From assembly GCA_049295575.1 (NCBI GenBank), contig JBAQQX010000002.1, forward strand, positions 434,001-498,000: DNA of 64,000 nt, read 5' to 3'. Source of the stretch: UBA6022 sp049295575. Lineage in GTDB: Bacteria > Patescibacteriota > Saccharimonadia > Saccharimonadales > Saccharimonadaceae. Under the pieces are notes generated by a model, which worked only from the letters and a program-made list of their open reading frames with translations, had not been told where the DNA came from and searched no databases. The translations under genes and the position numbers were made by a program. Below, one piece after another: positions 61,504 to 64,000 of the stretch (position 1 is the first letter of the stretch; each line of letters opens with the position of its first letter).

Positions 61504-63958
61504 GCTTCATCACTCCTCGTTGTACGCCTACAGTTACTACACTACCCTTTTCATACTTACCTGATAATATACCATCTGCTAGCGAGTGCTCAAGCTCATC
61601 CTGAATTGCCCGGCGCAACGGACGTGCACCAAACTTTTCACTGTAGCCTTTTTCAATCAAGTATCGCTTGGCGCTCGGACTCACTACAAGATGAATACCT
61701 TTACGAATAAGGCGTCCCTGAAGCTCATCAATTAGGTTATCGAATATCCTACCAACTTCACGACGAGTAAGCGCACGGAATGTCACAATAGCGTCAAAAC
61801 GATTAATTAGCTCTGGGCGCATCATGCGACTTAGTGCTTCATTGGCAGCCGCATCATTTTCAACGTGAATAGCGTCGAGCTGCTTCTGGTCAGACTTTGT
61901 TTTTGCATGGAATCCGAGCGATGACTCTTTCATCATTTTGTCTGCGCCGAGGTTGCTTGTTAAAATGATGATCGCATTTGAGAAGTCGACACTTCGACCC
62001 TTTGCATCAGTCAGCTTACCATCCTCAAGAAGCTGTAGTAATAGCTGGAATACGTCAGGATGTGCCTTTTCAATCTCATCAAACAGAACCACACTGTACG
62101 GCTGTCGTCGAATCTTATCAGTTAATTGACCACCGTCATCATAGCCAACATATCCCGCAGGTGCACCGAGGAGCCGACTTGTATTATGTCGTTCTCCAAA
62201 TTCACTCATGTCAATCTTAATCAGAGCATCATCACTGCCGAAGACCTCACGCGCCACAACCTTAGCAAGTTCCGTCTTACCAACACCCGTTGGACCCATG
62301 AAGATAAATGAGCCAATTGGACGCTTGCTGCTCGCCACACCACTACGACTTCGCCTAATAGACCGAGCTACCTTCTCAACAGCTTCGTGCTGACCAATGA
62401 TAAATTTACCCAGATGCTTTTCGAGATGACGAAGTAGTTTAGCTTCTGATTTCTGTATTCTCTTCACCGGGATACCCGTCATAGTTGAAATCGCCGCGGC
62501 AATATCACTATCTTTCAACGTCACGGGCGTTTCCTTTTCGGCCTCGGCTTTCGTACTATCAAGTTTTTCACTCAACTGACTCATGCGCGTCTTATATAGC
62601 GCCGCACGCTCATAATCTTCAGCCGCTACAGCGTCGTCCATCTTTTCAGTGAGGTTTTTCAGCTGCCTCGTATAATCACGGACCTTACTTGGTTTATTGC
62701 TCCGTTTGACGCGCACTAATGCCGAAGCTTCATCGATAACATCAATTGCCTTATCAGGCATAAAGCGTTCGCTAATATAGCGATCTGCCATGTATACAGC
62801 ATCCTCAATCACTTCGTCACTCATTTCAACACCGTGATGTTTTTCGTAGTAGCTGCGCAGCCCCTTAAGGATCGAAATAGTATCCTTAAGGTTCGGCTCG
62901 GGCACAACGATGGTCTGGAAGCGACGCTCTAGCGCGCTATCCTTTTCGATGTGCTTACGATATTCATCAAGAGTCGTTGCTCCGATAAGATGGAGCTCAC
63001 CGCGAGCAAGCGCCGGCTTAAGCATATTCGCAGCATCAAGCGCACCTTCTGCCGCTCCGGCGCCAACTAACAAATGTAGTTCATCGATAAAAATAATAAT
63101 ATTCTTCTGTTGCTTTAACTCACTAACAACCTTCTTAAGACGCTCTTCAAATTCGCCACGATACTTCGTGCCTGCAATCATAGCAGCAAGATCCAGTTGA
63201 ATAACCCGCTTATCAAGTAGGTGATCGGGGACATCTTCCCTAGCAATGCGCTGAGCGAGACCTTCAACAATTGCCGTCTTACCTACACCTGGTTCGCCAA
63301 TGAGCACTGGATTATTCTTGGTTCGACGACTAAGAATCGTCACCATCCGCTCTTCTTGCTCGTCTCGTCCAATAACCGGATCGAGCTTACCAGCCTTAGC
63401 GCGCGCCGTTAGATCGGTACCAAATGTCTCAAGTGATCCATTTCGTTTTTTTGGCGCTGTCTTAGTTGAACTAGACATACTCTCATCATCATGAAATGTT
63501 TCATGTTGTCGATCAAAGAACTCCTCGAGGTCACTCGTCAAGCCAGGCAGGTCAACATTCATATCTCGCAGTAAGACTGTTGCCCGAGCGTTCTTCTGGC
63601 TTAGCATACTATAGAGAATATGCTCAGTCCCCAAAAATTCTTGGTGAAACTCTTGGGCGATTTCCCAACTCATTTTGAGGGTCAACTTTGCCGTTTCAGA
63701 CAGACCCTTTGCGCCCGTACTTACTATTAGCGTGCGAGGTGTTAGGTTAAGTGCAAGCTCAGCTCGATCAAGAGTAACACCGGCGTCAGCAAGTAATTTT
63801 GCTCCTACTGAAGAGCCCTGCGCAAGAACACCTAGAAGTACGTGCTCGGTGCCAATATATGGGCTGCCGTAGCCGCGCGCAATAGCATCAGCATGCTGTA
63901 AGCTCGTCCGAGCATTTTGCGTAAGATGGGACACAAATTCTGCGAAATCGTCAGCCAT
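61481..63958 (-). CDS. clpC: Clp protease ATPase ClpC
   Basis: ClpC unfolds proteins for ClpP. The 825-aa protein has the double Clp-N domain (residues 1-145), AAA1 with [13 protein letters not shown], a UVR-type middle segment ([15 protein letters not shown]), AAA2 with [12 protein letters not shown], and an SLGF loop that docks on ClpP. ATG 63958 is preceded by AGGAGG. ClpP lies 24 kb away under CIRCE-like control; no CIRCE is visible in the few bases left upstream of clpC. Confidence 0.95.
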   Translation of the reverse strand: MADDFAEFVSHLTQNARTSLQHADAIARGYGSPYIGTEHVLLGVLAQGSSVGAKLLADAGVTLDRAELALNLTPRTLIVSTGAKGLSETAKLTLKMSWEIAQEFHQEFLGTEHILYSMLSQKNARATVLLRDMNVDLPGLTSDLEEFFDRQHETFHDDESMSSSTKTAPKKRNGSLETFGTDLTARAKAGKLDPVIGRDEQEERMVTILSRRTKNNPVLIGEPGVGKTAIVEGLAQRIAREDVPDHLLDKRVIQLDLAAMIAGTKYRGEFEERLKKVVSELKQQKNIIIFIDELHLLVGAGAAEGALDAANMLKPALARGELHLIGATTLDEYRKHIEKDSALERRFQTIVVPEPNLKDTISILKGLRSYYEKHHGVEMSDEVIEDAVYMADRYISERFMPDKAIDVIDEASALVRVKRSNKPSKVRDYTRQLKNLTEKMDDAVAAEDYERAALYKTRMSQLSEKLDSTKAEAEKETPVTLKDSDIAAAISTMTGIPVKRIQKSEAKLLRHLEKHLGKFIIGQHEAVEKVARSIRRSRSGVASSKRPIGSFIFMGPTGVGKTELAKVVAREVFGSDDALIKIDMSEFGERHNTSRLLGAPAGYVGYDDGGQLTDKIRRQPYSVVLFDEIEKAHPDVFQLLLQLLEDGKLTDAKGRSVDFSNAIIILTSNLGADKMMKESSLGFHAKTKSDQKQLDAIHVENDAAANEALSRMMRPELINRFDAIVTFRALTRREVGRIFDNLIDELQGRLIRKGIHLVVSPSAKRYLIEKGYSEKFGARPLRRAIQDELEHSLADGILSGKYEKGSVVTVGVQRGVMKLDVGHEE

Positions 63959-64000
63959 AATTGTATTATGAAACCTCCTATGTGTAGAGCGCAAGCATTT

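Noticed and set aside
1..64000. CRISPR arrays, insertion sequences, rRNA genes
   Set aside because: No regular repeat-spacer series, no transposase-like protein and no rRNA stretch was seen.

Overview
The window looks like chromosome of a member of Candidatus Saccharibacteria (TM7, Patescibacteria/CPR). This rests on gene content and style: short, densely packed genes, a pared-down metabolism, type IV prepilins, a surface Asp-box protein, many orphan small proteins, and cell-wall and lipid-handling enzymes without biosynthetic pathways. Family-level placement is inference. UGA acts as a normal stop (the gene ending at 51093 stops at TGA), which argues against the recoded Gracilibacteria/SR1 lineages.

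Region 1 (1-32.9 kb) is the ancestral rpoBC-str-S10 gene string on the minus strand: rpoB, rpoC, rpsL, rpsG, fusA, tuf, rpsJ, then rplC-D-W-B-rpsS-rplV-rpsC-rplP-rpmC-rpsQ-rplN. The order is fully conserved, but the string is broken into six transcription units. Each has its own promoter and all but the last have visible terminators inside the window. The gaps hold other genes: VanY, CapA, HIT, VOC, PadR plus a membrane protein, PAP2, a lipid kinase, YajQ, Mpg, and many orphans. RpoC has lost the cysteines of both zinc sites, EF-G has NKxN instead of NKxD, and S12 has Pro at the streptomycin-site lysine.

Region 2 (32.9-46.9 kb) has a PP2C phosphatase, a PQ-loop protein, and a secreted 13-repeat Asp-box protein with a C-terminal anchor. 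Next come clpP behind a CIRCE-like operator, tig, and hisS behind what reads as a histidine leader-peptide attenuator (17 codons, His-His-Ser-His, with competing antiterminator and terminator). After these lie a TrmH methyltransferase, three type IV prepilin genes (one with an in-frame amber codon), a CPBP protease, a DUF2130 protein and a second VOC protein.

Region 3 (47-64 kb) has two orphan cassettes, two tRNA-Leu genes (CAG and TAG), a GlcD-type FAD oxidoreductase and a possible ~60-nt RNA. A probable operon tyrS-recG-unknown-rsmD follows, then a class A penicillin-binding protein, a PIN-TRAM protein, radA, a membrane protein with an HExxH motif, and clpC. ClpC and ClpP are encoded apart but would form one protease.

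Two regulatory styles recur. Several genes have a -10 box 6-10 nt before the start codon and no Shine-Dalgarno, so their mRNAs are probably leaderless, often with an extended -10 (TGC-TATRNT). A set of orphan small genes instead sits in self-contained cassettes: near-consensus promoter, 5' hairpin, short ORF, strong hairpin terminator.
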